Positions 8,988 through 16,676 of a stretch of DNA of 64,000 bases are shown here, one piece after another; position 1 is the stretch's first letter, and each line of letters opens with the position of its first letter. The position numbers and the translations under genes were made by a program. Under the pieces are notes generated by a model that saw only the letters and a list, made by a program, of their open reading frames with translations, was not told where the DNA came from and did not search any database. Source of the DNA: JALORV01 sp035429805 (GTDB taxonomy: Bacteria > Pseudomonadota > Gammaproteobacteria > Burkholderiales > Burkholderiaceae_F); NCBI GenBank assembly GCA_035429805.1, contig DAOMFL010000003.1:54324-118323 (forward strand), given 5' to 3'.

Positions 8988-9667
8988 CGCTACCCGCGGA
9001 AGACGGACCCGACCTGCGGGAGGCGGTCATCGGGACCGCCCGCGCGATGAACGCGGCGGGCATCAACGTCAACAAGTCCGGCAACGTCTCTGCGCGCTGC
9101 ACCCGCGGAGCGCAGCACGGCTTCGTGGTGACGCCGACCGGCGTGCCCTATCGCGACCTGGGGACCGAGGACATCGTCTTCGTCGCGATCAGCGGCGCGG
9201 CTGCGGGCACGCAGGCGCCTTCTTCGGAGTGGCGCTTCCATCGCGACATCTACGCGTCGCGGCCGGAGTTCGGCGCCATCGTCCACACCCACTCGCCGCA
9301 GGCCACGGCACTGGCCTGCCATGGCCGGCGGCTGCCGGCGTTCCATTACATGGTGGCGATGGCCGGCGGGAGCGATATCCGCTGCGCGCCGTACGCCACC
9401 TTCGGGACACAGGAATTGTCGGACCACGCACTGCACGCGCTGGCCGGCCGCCGCGCCTGCCTGCTGGCCCATCATGGCGTCATTGCCTGCGGCGAGTCGC
9501 TCGACCAGGCGCTGGCGCTTGCGATCGAGGTCGAGCACCTGGCCGGCGTCTACCTTGCCGCGTGCGCACTGGGTGAACCGCCGCAACTCGACGCGGAGGA
9601 AATGCAGCGGGTACTGGAGCGCTTCAAAGGCTACGGACCCCGCGCGGCCAGCCGGCGCCCCGGCTGA
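8984..9667 (+). CDS. class II aldolase/adducin family protein, coupled to mtnA
   Basis: A 227-aa zinc-dependent aldolase. Glu82 in SSEWRFH matches the catalytic acid, His101 and His103 in VHTHSPQ and the His163-His164 pair in LAHHGVI match the zinc ligands of fuculose-1-phosphate aldolase. In bacteria with the DHAP shunt, such an enzyme cleaves 5-methylthioribulose- or 5-deoxyribulose-1-phosphate into DHAP and an aldehyde right after MtnA. The 4-bp overlap with mtnA supports that role over general fuculose catabolism. The alternative is a methylthioribulose-1-phosphate dehydratase (MtnB), which shares the fold. Confidence 0.85.
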   Translation: MTLPAEDGPDLREAVIGTARAMNAAGINVNKSGNVSARCTRGAQHGFVVTPTGVPYRDLGTEDIVFVAISGAAAGTQAPSSEWRFHRDIYASRPEFGAIVHTHSPQATALACHGRRLPAFHYMVAMAGGSDIRCAPYATFGTQELSDHALHALAGRRACLLAHHGVIACGESLDQALALAIEVEHLAGVYLAACALGEPPQLDAEEMQRVLERFKGYGPRAASRRPG

Positions 9668-9763
9668 CTTCCCGCCCGCCGCTCGGGCGGACGGGCTCCC
9701 GCAGTGGCCGGACGGCAGTACCGCCAATGCGCCATGGTCGCGTATTGATGGCATCCTTGCGGC

Positions 9764-10468
9764 ATGACGCCGCTGAGTTCGTTCGAAACCGGGTCTGCCG
9801 AGCAGTCCGGCAGCTTCCGCGGTGCGGTTCGGGCGACGATGTGGCCGACGCGTTCGCTGGTTTCGAAGGAACGCTGGTTCGATGAGCTGTACGTGTGGAC
9901 CGAGGGTGGCAGCGCCAGCACGACCCAGCGCGCGCGCATCCAGCTCGAGGCGATCAAGGACGCCTTCCTTTGGCTGGAGTACGACCTCATCGAACGGATC
10001 GGCGTGACGATCTCGTTCGGAACGATCGAGCGCGCGATCGATCCGCTGACGGCCCTGTTCGAAGACAACGTGCTGCTGGCGCACCGCCTGTATGTGCTCG
10101 TCAGGGGAGCGCCGCAGCGACTGCGCTCGCGCTACCGGCTGCGCGGATTCGCCGACATGCTGCGCGGCCTGAAGATTGCCGTCGGCTACCGGCTGACGGC
10201 GCCGCGAGTCAGCATGGAACTGAGCGGCGTCGACCTGGTGCAGCCGACATTCGCGAAAGTCCTTGCACCGCCCACTGCACGCGCCGAAACCTGGAGCGAC
10301 CTCGCGCTCGAAGTGCGGGCGCTGGGACTGGACACACGATCGACGATCGTCGGCGCTGTCGAGACACGACCCCAGCGCGACAGCGCAGTCAATGCGGGCT
10401 TTGAACTGGCACAGGGCCGTGCCGTGCGCCAGCCTTATGCTCCGCCCCCATTACCAACAAAAAGCTGA
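9764..10468 (+). CDS. degenerate EAL-domain-like protein, copy 1
   Basis: A 234-aa cytoplasmic protein without a signal peptide or membrane segment. It is clearly paralogous to the next gene: both share WPTR-LV---RWFDELYVWT, VTISFG--ER and the LAP-------W segment. The C-terminal piece IVGAVETRPQRDSAVNAGF followed by AQGRAVRQP resembles the last EAL-domain motif (EGVET...QGY...P). The middle VGYRLTAPR aligns with the place of the DDFGTG loop. The EAL signature and metal-binding acidic residues are absent. I infer a catalytically dead c-di-GMP-phosphodiesterase-like fold that may bind a nucleotide or a protein. No family name can be given with certainty. Confidence 0.6.
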   Translation: MTPLSSFETGSAEQSGSFRGAVRATMWPTRSLVSKERWFDELYVWTEGGSASTTQRARIQLEAIKDAFLWLEYDLIERIGVTISFGTIERAIDPLTALFEDNVLLAHRLYVLVRGAPQRLRSRYRLRGFADMLRGLKIAVGYRLTAPRVSMELSGVDLVQPTFAKVLAPPTARAETWSDLALEVRALGLDTRSTIVGAVETRPQRDSAVNAGFELAQGRAVRQPYAPPPLPTKS

Positions 10469-10542
10469 CACCGAGCTTGGCTGTGACGACCGATTTGGCA
10501 GAAAATTCAAGGACGTTCGCGACCCAGGAGCGCGAACCTGCC

Positions 10543-11274
10543 ATGGCCGTCCCCGAACCACGCCCCGAACTCGGTACGCATCAGGTCGAACTCGACCCCA
10601 CCGTCGATCCGCTGAGCCGCTTTGGCTCACGCGTTCGCGCGCTGGTGTGGCCGACGCGCACGCTGGTGGGGGCCGAACGCTGGTTCGACGAGCTCTACGT
10701 CTGGACCGCCGATTTCGAGCCGGACCGCTCGCTGCGCGCGCAGATCCAGCTGGCCGCGCTGGAACACGCCTTCATCATGCTCGAGCACGAGCGCGTCGAG
10801 CGCGTCGCCGTCACGATTTCTTTCGGTTCGGTCGAACGCTCGCTCGAGGCATTGGTGCGCGCTCTCGACTCTCATCGCCTGACTGCGCACCGGCTGTCTG
10901 TACTGCTGCGCGGCGCGATGGAACGGATGCGCTGGCCGTACCGCGTGCGCGAGTTCATCGATCTGCTGCGCAGCTACCAGGTGCCGGTCGGATACCGCTT
11001 CGCGGAACCGCGCGCCAGCATGGAAATGAGCGCGATCGACTTCGTCGCGCCCGACTTCGCCAAGATGCTGGCCCCGATCTCCGTGCGCGAAGAGACCTGG
11101 TTCGAGATGTCTCGCGAAGTGAACGCCCTCGGCCTCACGCGTGAGACCTTCGTGCTGGCTGGCATCGAGCGCGAAGAACAACTCAGGCTCGCCAAGCAGA
11201 CCGGCTTCGTGCTGGGCCAGGGCCGGGCGCTGAAGAAGCCCTACTTTCCGCCACGGGTGATGCGGCCGCGCTGA
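10543..11274 (+). CDS. degenerate EAL-domain-like protein, copy 2
   Basis: A 243-aa paralogue of the preceding gene, 74 bp downstream. It keeps the same order: WPTRTLVGAERWFDELYVWT, an ISFGSVERSLEALV helix, REFIDLLRSYQVPVGYRF, and a terminal VLAGIEREEQL plus LGQGRALKKP that echoes the QG...P end of EAL domains. No catalytic EAL, DDFG or EGVET acids are retained. I chose ATG 10543 because an AGGAG lies 12 nt upstream; a TTG at 10477 and a GTG at 10483 are alternatives that add about 20 residues. Tandem duplication followed by divergence is the simplest origin. Confidence 0.6.
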   Translation: MAVPEPRPELGTHQVELDPTVDPLSRFGSRVRALVWPTRTLVGAERWFDELYVWTADFEPDRSLRAQIQLAALEHAFIMLEHERVERVAVTISFGSVERSLEALVRALDSHRLTAHRLSVLLRGAMERMRWPYRVREFIDLLRSYQVPVGYRFAEPRASMEMSAIDFVAPDFAKMLAPISVREETWFEMSREVNALGLTRETFVLAGIEREEQLRLAKQTGFVLGQGRALKKPYFPPRVMRPR

Positions 11275-11513
11275 CACAGGCTGTCGGTCCTGCAAAGATA
11301 GCCGCCAACTGCCGGCACTTCGCCGGCCAATTCGTTTCATCCTCGCCGGGCTGCGCGGAATTACCGAAGCCGAAGCGCTCATTTCGGCCCTTCCGAATAC
11401 CGCATACCCGGTAGTGTGCCTTCCTGCACGCGTTGCACTCACTCGATCGGCGAAGTCCGGCGGGCGTGCGCGATCAATTGACTTAATCGGGACGCCCCGA
11501 CCAAAGGAAGGCA

Positions 11514-12077
11514 ATGAAACTGACTCGCTTCACACTTGCTGTCGTAGCAGCCGCGGCGACCGCTGTTCCGCTGGCGGCACACGCGGCGTCCAGTTCTCAA
11601 ACGGGCGCAGGCTCGATCAACACAACGGTAAATCTCAATTTCAGCGTCACGATTCCGCGTTACATCTTCCTGCGGGTCGGAAGCGCAGCCAGCCTCGATA
11701 CGCTGACTTATGCGCCCACGGTAGCGCAGATGCTGGCATCGACCCCTGTTCAGGCGACCGGTGGCGACACCGGTGGCGGCTCCGACGTCACTTACCAGGT
11801 CTTCGGCAACGCCGGCAACATGACGCTCGCGGCATCGAACCTGACGCAACTCACGTCGGGGGGCAACAACATCCCGAGTTCGACCCTGTCAGTCACGACA
11901 CAGGCGGGCAGCGTGACGGCTCCCGCATTCAATGGCAGCACGGCGCTGACAGCGAGCGCGGCCGGCATTGTCAATCAGACGGGCTCCTGGCGCTACGTGT
12001 GGACCAACCCGGCGGCGACGGTGTATGCCGCCGGTACTTACACGGGAACGGTCACCTACACGCTGTCTGCGCCGTAA
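11514..12077 (+). CDS. secreted pilin-like subunit, copy 1
   Basis: A 187-aa exported protein: signal peptide at 1-24 (cut after AHA), then a Thr/Ser/Gly/Asn-rich all-beta sequence without internal Cys. The mature N-terminus has NTTVNLNFSVTIPRYIFLRVG and the C-terminus ends GSWRYVWTNP, then AAGTYTGTVTYTLSAP. The last strand is of the kind seen in chaperone-usher and other immunoglobulin-like fibre subunits. AAAGGAAGG gives a strong ribosome site. It is the first gene of a six-gene cluster with a periplasmic chaperone-like protein and an outer-membrane barrel. I do not recognise a named family. Confidence 0.7.
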   Translation: MKLTRFTLAVVAAAATAVPLAAHAASSSQTGAGSINTTVNLNFSVTIPRYIFLRVGSAASLDTLTYAPTVAQMLASTPVQATGGDTGGGSDVTYQVFGNAGNMTLAASNLTQLTSGGNNIPSSTLSVTTQAGSVTAPAFNGSTALTASAAGIVNQTGSWRYVWTNPAATVYAAGTYTGTVTYTLSAP

Positions 12078-12130
12078 ACGGCCAACGCGCCAGGCGCTCT
12101 TTGCGGCGGCCGCTGCCGCAGGAAATTCGG

Positions 12131-12161
12131 GCATCGGCCGGCGTGATCCGCCGGCCGATGC
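12131..12161 (+). promoter_or_regulatory. perfect 13-bp hairpin between the two subunit genes
   Basis: GCATCGGCCGGCG (12131-12143) pairs perfectly with 12149-12161 around a 5-nt loop, within the 120-bp gap between the paralogous subunit genes. No T-run follows, so it is not a classic terminator. In pilus operons such hairpins often stabilise the upstream major-subunit mRNA or limit read-through to the later genes; that use here is inferred. Confidence 0.5.
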
Positions 12162-12197
12162 ATTTGCAGACCCAGGAAGACTTTCGCCAGCATCGTC

Positions 12198-12770
12198 ATG
12201 CCAAACCGCTTCGCATCACGTGTCCTCGCGATCGCAGCATTGCTGCTCGCGGGTCCGTGCGCGCACGCGGCGTCCAATACCGCAAGTGCCGCTTCGGGCA
12301 CGCTGTCGACGTCGGTCAACCTGCAGTTCAGCATCACGATCCCACGCTTCGTTTTCCTTAGAGTGGGTGCAGCGGCATCGGTCAACACGCTGACCTACGC
12401 GCCGACGGCCGCACAGATGGCGTCAGGCACCGGAGTGCTCGCGACGGGAGGTGACACAGGGGCCGGCAACTCCGATGTCACGGTGCAGGTCACCGGAAAC
12501 ACCGGGAACGTGACACTGACCGCCGTGACCGGCAACCCGAACCTCGTGAGCGGCGGCAACACCATGCCCTGGTCGACCCTGACGGCGACCAGCCCGACCG
12601 GTTCGATCACGGCACCGCCTTTCAACGCAGGCAGCACCGTCCTCACCGCCGTGGGCGGTGTCGTCAACCAGACCGGCTCCTGGCGCTACACGTGGACCAA
12701 CCCGCCGAGCACCGTCTACGCGGCCGGAACCTATTCCGGCACGGTGACCTACACTGCCGCCGCGCCTTAG
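12198..12770 (+). CDS. secreted pilin-like subunit, copy 2
   Basis: A 190-aa paralogue of the 11514 gene with a signal peptide (1-24, MPNRFASRVLAIAALLLAGP start). The two proteins share the mature N-terminal motif FSITIPRFVFLRVG, the LTYAPTAAQM block, NQTGSWRYTWTNP and the final YAAGTYSGTVTYT strand. The centre is more Gly/Asn-rich and differs. No Cys occurs in the mature part. Two related subunits in tandem suggest a major and a minor building block of one fibre. It is 10 bp from the next gene. Confidence 0.7.
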   Translation: MPNRFASRVLAIAALLLAGPCAHAASNTASAASGTLSTSVNLQFSITIPRFVFLRVGAAASVNTLTYAPTAAQMASGTGVLATGGDTGAGNSDVTVQVTGNTGNVTLTAVTGNPNLVSGGNTMPWSTLTATSPTGSITAPPFNAGSTVLTAVGGVVNQTGSWRYTWTNPPSTVYAAGTYSGTVTYTAAAP

Positions 12771-12780
12771 GCCGCGACTC

Positions 12781-13452
12781 ATGGTGAATCCGGTGGGGAC
12801 CGAATTCAAGCGACGACTTCTGCTCGTATACGCGGCGGCAGCTTGTGCAGCGGCGCTTGTCCTCGTTCCCCCTCCCGCGGAGGCCTACACGGTCAACATC
12901 ACCGCCGGGTCCCGCACCTTGTACTTGCAGGTCGGCGTTGGCACGTTCACAGGCACTCTCCAGGGCGGCGGCACTCCCGGCGTGAACGCGACGGTCAACG
13001 TCGTGTCAGTGAATGTTCCCGCGGCGCAGGTCGGCACCGGCGCGGCACAGGCGATGACGACCAACAGCACGGCAGCCAACAGTTTCTGGGACAACTTCGC
13101 CTTTTGCAACCCGCCTGCGCAACTCTACGTCGGGGGTTTCTATCGCGTGCCGAGCGGCGCTGGTGCCGGCGCCGGTGCGACGCTCACCGCCAACGTTCCA
13201 GCGACTCTCAGCAACGGCAGTGGCGGCACCATTCCCTTTTCGCAGATCTCCTGGACCAGTTCCGGCAACAGCGACAGCGGTGCGCAGCCGTTCCCGGCAG
13301 GAACGTTCGTTGGAGGTTCGCTTCAGACGATCGGTACGATCGCCCGTAATCAGTGGGCGGAAAGCTGTCTGACGTTCTCATACGCCAATACGGCCGTGGT
13401 CCCTGCCGGCACGTATACGGGAACCGTGGTCTACACGCTTTCCGCACCGTGA
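12781..13452 (+). CDS. secreted protein related to the pilin-like subunits, larger
   Basis: A 223-aa exported protein with signal sequence roughly 1-36 (cleavage near AEA). The mature part starts YTVNITAGSRTLYLQVGVG, echoing the FLRVG strand of the two upstream subunits, and it ends GTYTGTVVYTLSAP, almost the same final strand. It is larger and has two Cys residues (FCNPP and ESCLTF) that may form a disulphide, which the other two lack. This could be a tip or anchor subunit. The stop codon overlaps the next start, so expression is coupled. Confidence 0.65.
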   Translation: MVNPVGTEFKRRLLLVYAAAACAAALVLVPPPAEAYTVNITAGSRTLYLQVGVGTFTGTLQGGGTPGVNATVNVVSVNVPAAQVGTGAAQAMTTNSTAANSFWDNFAFCNPPAQLYVGGFYRVPSGAGAGAGATLTANVPATLSNGSGGTIPFSQISWTSSGNSDSGAQPFPAGTFVGGSLQTIGTIARNQWAESCLTFSYANTAVVPAGTYTGTVVYTLSAP

Positions 13453-13904
13453 TGATGCGACTCGCCTTGCTGGCCTGTGCCGCCCTGACGTCGTTCGCGG
13501 CTGAGGCGGCGACCTATCGGGTCGAGGAGGCAGGGACGTTTCCACAGGAATCGACCGCCCCGATGCGGTGGCGCCAGATTGCGCCGTCACGGGGCGGCGA
13601 CAACACGGTCGAAGGCACGACGACTGTGAACGTGCGGCTCAATCTGGCCCCGTGGCAGAACCGGGTGGGACGGCTGTTCATGGTGCTGCCTGAACAACCC
13701 CTCACGCCGGTGCGCGTCAGCTGGTCGACCCAGGGTCGATTGCTTTCAGGACAGCTGGTTTCCGGGCACCGGGCGCTGGTGTATGCCGGCCCGATCACGA
13801 TGCCTCTGCTGGAGGAAACGCTGGTGCTGAAGTTCGAGGCCGATGGCACCCGGCTCAACAGCGCGCAGCGGCTCCAGTTTCACTTTGAGATTGATATCGA
13901 CTGA
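13452..13904 (+). CDS. small exported protein of the pilin-like cluster
   Basis: A 150-aa protein with a short signal peptide (about 1-20, MMRLALLACAALTSFAAEA). The mature part is rich in beta-strand pattern (TTTVNVRLNLAPWQNRVGR, VRVSWSTQGRLLSGQL, LQFHFEIDID). The ATG overlaps the stop of the preceding gene (bases 13450-13454), and a second ATG follows immediately. No recognised domain. Its position between subunits and chaperone suggests a periplasmic or fibre-base component, which is inference only. Confidence 0.65.
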   Translation: MMRLALLACAALTSFAAEAATYRVEEAGTFPQESTAPMRWRQIAPSRGGDNTVEGTTTVNVRLNLAPWQNRVGRLFMVLPEQPLTPVRVSWSTQGRLLSGQLVSGHRALVYAGPITMPLLEETLVLKFEADGTRLNSAQRLQFHFEIDID

Positions 13905-13905
13905 C

Positions 13906-14712
13906 ATGCAGGCTTCGATCATTCGCATCGTGGTGCGGGCAGCGGCCGCCATCGTCATCGGGGGCATTTCCTGCGGCGCGGCTGCGCAGGGCTTCGCGGC
14001 GCTGGTGGCGCCGCCCCGATTCGAATTGCACGCCCGACCGGGCGAGCGGTTGCGCGACGTGATCGAGATAACGAACGGCGCGAAGCAGCCTGCCCGCTAT
14101 CGCTTTCGCACCGCCGACTGGACGCTGGGAGCCGACGGGCAGATCGTCGTCATCGATCAACTGGCTCCGAACAGCTGCCGGCCCTGGGTCGCTATCGAGC
14201 GCAGCAGCGCCGAGGTGCCGCCCGGCGGCCGTCTGCGCTATCGGTTCGAGATCACGACTCCCGCCGACGCACCCCCTGCCGAGTGCCGTTTCGCCGTGCT
14301 GATTGAGGGCGACGAACCGGCGATTGCGGGCGGCGACAATTTCAAACTGCCGGTGATGGGGCGCATCGCCATCGTCGTCTACGTCACTGTGGGAGACGCC
14401 GCGCCGCAGATTGAGATCGAGCGCTCTGGCGTGGTGACCTTCAACGGCCAGCGCACTCCCATCATCCAGGTCCGCAATACCGGAACCGCGCACGGTCGCC
14501 TGAGCGGCTTCCTGACCGGCGTTGACGCGCAGGGTCGACGCTGGGACATTTCTCCGTCGTCGCTGCCGATCCTGCCCGGCGAGTCACGCGCCATCGCGCT
14601 GTCGGCTGCCAACGACCGGAATGAGCCGGTACCGGTGCCCCTGCCAATCACCATCCGCGGCACGCTGGAATGGACAGGGGGACGCCTGCCGTTCGAGCAC
14701 CGCTTCGACTGA
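13906..14712 (+). CDS. periplasmic chaperone-like protein of the pilin-like cluster
   Basis: A 268-aa exported protein with a signal peptide (about 1-28). Two immunoglobulin-like parts follow. The first (FAALVAPPRFELHARPGERL, then VIEITNGAKQPARYRFRTADW) has the look of PapD-type or DUF916-like domains, with a strand that says 'bases kept in register by a norm of conserved Pro/Gly and basic residues'. The second ends LPITIRGTLEWTGGRLPFEH. A pilus chaperone would cap subunits by donor-strand complementation, and here it sits right before the barrel gene. Conserved PapD catalytic Arg/Lys cannot be assigned safely, so this is a fold-level call. Confidence 0.6.
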   Translation: MQASIIRIVVRAAAAIVIGGISCGAAAQGFAALVAPPRFELHARPGERLRDVIEITNGAKQPARYRFRTADWTLGADGQIVVIDQLAPNSCRPWVAIERSSAEVPPGGRLRYRFEITTPADAPPAECRFAVLIEGDEPAIAGGDNFKLPVMGRIAIVVYVTVGDAAPQIEIERSGVVTFNGQRTPIIQVRNTGTAHGRLSGFLTGVDAQGRRWDISPSSLPILPGESRAIALSAANDRNEPVPVPLPITIRGTLEWTGGRLPFEHRFD

Positions 14713-14717
14713 TTTCA

Positions 14718-16670
14718 ATGCGGGCCTCCGCGGTAACGCTGCTGCTTGCAGCCATCGCCGGGCTGTGCCCGATGACCGCACGCTCCCAGGACAAGGCGCA
14801 GGCGACGGAGGACTTGGCGCCGTCCTATCAGGATCGCCTGATCGATGACGGCAGACTCGCGATCGACCTCTGGGATGACTACGCACCGCTAAATAACACC
14901 GACGGTTTGCCACGCGGACTGAGACTCGATGGTCTCTGGTCGCAGACCCGCCGTAACGGAATCAGCACAACGCAGTCCGGACTCGGCATCGGCGCCTTCC
15001 TTGCGACGCCGCAGTACGGTTCGTTCAGCTTCGAGGGCCTGCTCACGAACGGCGAAGACACATCGATCGCCACGCTGTGGCAACGCGACATGCCTTTCGA
15101 TGGCGGGTGGCGTGCCAGCAACGGCCTCGGCATGCTGAATTCGCCCGCGATCGACCTCGTGCGGTTTCAGCCGCGCATTTTCCTCGCCACGACCCCGATG
15201 CTGGGCGCCGTCACCGACTGGCGTGGACCGCAGTCGACGCAAGTAGTCGGCGGCTTCGGCGAACCGGGCACCTACCAAGGTGCCTACATTCCACAGTTTC
15301 GCCGCCTAGGCGGTCAGCTTTCCAACCTCGGCGCGCAGCGGGCTGTGGATCCCAACTGGAGCATTGGATTCCAGTACGCCGGCGCCAACGACGTCACGAG
15401 TGGATTCCAGTTGCTGCCGAGTGCAACGCCGTTTAGCACGCGCTCGCTGTACCTGGGAACATCTCGCCAGGACGCGACAAGCCGGTTCCAGTTCAACGCG
15501 ATCGAAAGCCAGAACAGTGTCACTGAGTCACGACACGGCGCCTGGTTCGACGGATACCAGCAGAGCGGACGCCTGGCGCAGTCGTTCGGGCTGTTCTACC
15601 TCGATCCCACTCTGGCCTGGGGCAACCAGCCGGTGGCGAACGACATGCGCGGCGGCTACTACCGCCTCTTTTTCGCCAGCATGCGCTGGCAGTGGGATGC
15701 CGGCGCCGACTACGTCGCGCCCTTGCGCAACGAGTCGGGGTCCGCAACAACCTTTCTCAACGGCAGCCTGCGCCACCAGTTGCTGAGTGACGTCAGCGCC
15801 GGGGTTGGCGCCAATGTCCGACTGGCCGACTCCACGGCGTGGCAGGGGTTCGCCTACATCGAGCGGGTCGATCGGCTGATGACTGGGCGCGTGCAGCTGA
15901 ACCAGGCAGAAGACGGCGCCCGCCGCGAATCGCTGGTCACATTCAACCAGACCTGGAGCATGCCGGTGGGCTCACGGCTGAACACGACGGTCGGTGCGGG
16001 TCGCTATCACGGCGACCAGGTTGCCCCCTCGAACCAGCTGATGCTCGCCGCTTACGGAGGCGGCGACATCGCCCGCAACCTGGCGCTCGATCTGAACGTG
16101 CAATGGACCCGCTGGTACGACGTCACAGCTGAGCCGACGAGCACTACCGGCAGCCTTGTAATGACGTGGAGCATCCTGCCGCAACTGCGGCTCATCGCGA
16201 CCGCCTACCGCAGCCAGGCGACAGCACGGCAGCCGCTCACTGTCACGTCACCGCTCAATCCGACGATTCCTCTGACAAACACAAGCCTCAACGACACCGG
16301 CGCATTCCTGGTCCTGCGGTTCGAGTCCCGCGCGGGCAGCCTTGGAGGTCCGCTCGGCGGCCCGCCGGGCGCCGGCGCCGGCCGCGTCCTCGGTAAGGTG
16401 TTCCTCGACACCAACGACAGCGGCCGACTCGAGGCCGGGGAACAGGGAGCGGCCAACGTGACCGTGGTTCTCGATGGCCGCTACACGACGCGCACTGACG
16501 GAGAAGGCCGCTTCGAGTTTCCGGCCGTCGCATCCGGCCGGCATCAGATCACGGTCGTGCCCGACAATCTTCCGCTGCCCTGGGTGCTGGCCAATGACGG
16601 GCGCTTCGAAGTCGACGTCCCGGTTCGTGACTCGGTGAGCGTCGACATCCCGGCTCGACGCATGCGCTGA
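14718..16670 (+). CDS. outer-membrane barrel with C-terminal SdrD-B-like domain (usher-like)
   Basis: A 650-aa protein: signal peptide (about 1-23), a long stretch of amphipathic strands rich in Gly, Asn and aromatics (about 50-545), then a linker GGPLGGPPGAGAG and a final domain of about 95 aa. That domain, GKVFLDTNDSGRLEAGEQG followed by VTVVLDGRYTTRTDGEGRF, matches the SdrD-B/carboxypeptidase-regulatory beta-sandwich, including the Asp-rich loop DTNDSG. It is shorter than FimD-type ushers (about 800 aa) and I see no plug or TPR domain. Location after the chaperone suggests it exports or anchors the subunits. It is the last gene of the cluster. Confidence 0.6.
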   Translation: MRASAVTLLLAAIAGLCPMTARSQDKAQATEDLAPSYQDRLIDDGRLAIDLWDDYAPLNNTDGLPRGLRLDGLWSQTRRNGISTTQSGLGIGAFLATPQYGSFSFEGLLTNGEDTSIATLWQRDMPFDGGWRASNGLGMLNSPAIDLVRFQPRIFLATTPMLGAVTDWRGPQSTQVVGGFGEPGTYQGAYIPQFRRLGGQLSNLGAQRAVDPNWSIGFQYAGANDVTSGFQLLPSATPFSTRSLYLGTSRQDATSRFQFNAIESQNSVTESRHGAWFDGYQQSGRLAQSFGLFYLDPTLAWGNQPVANDMRGGYYRLFFASMRWQWDAGADYVAPLRNESGSATTFLNGSLRHQLLSDVSAGVGANVRLADSTAWQGFAYIERVDRLMTGRVQLNQAEDGARRESLVTFNQTWSMPVGSRLNTTVGAGRYHGDQVAPSNQLMLAAYGGGDIARNLALDLNVQWTRWYDVTAEPTSTTGSLVMTWSILPQLRLIATAYRSQATARQPLTVTSPLNPTIPLTNTSLNDTGAFLVLRFESRAGSLGGPLGGPPGAGAGRVLGKVFLDTNDSGRLEAGEQGAANVTVVLDGRYTTRTDGEGRFEFPAVASGRHQITVVPDNLPLPWVLANDGRFEVDVPVRDSVSVDIPARRMR

Positions 16671-16676
16671 GCCAGG

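Noticed and set aside
11290..11340. GCCGGC...GCCGGC hairpin after the second EAL-like gene
   Set aside because: The stem is short and lacks a T-run, and GC-rich palindromes of this size are common here.
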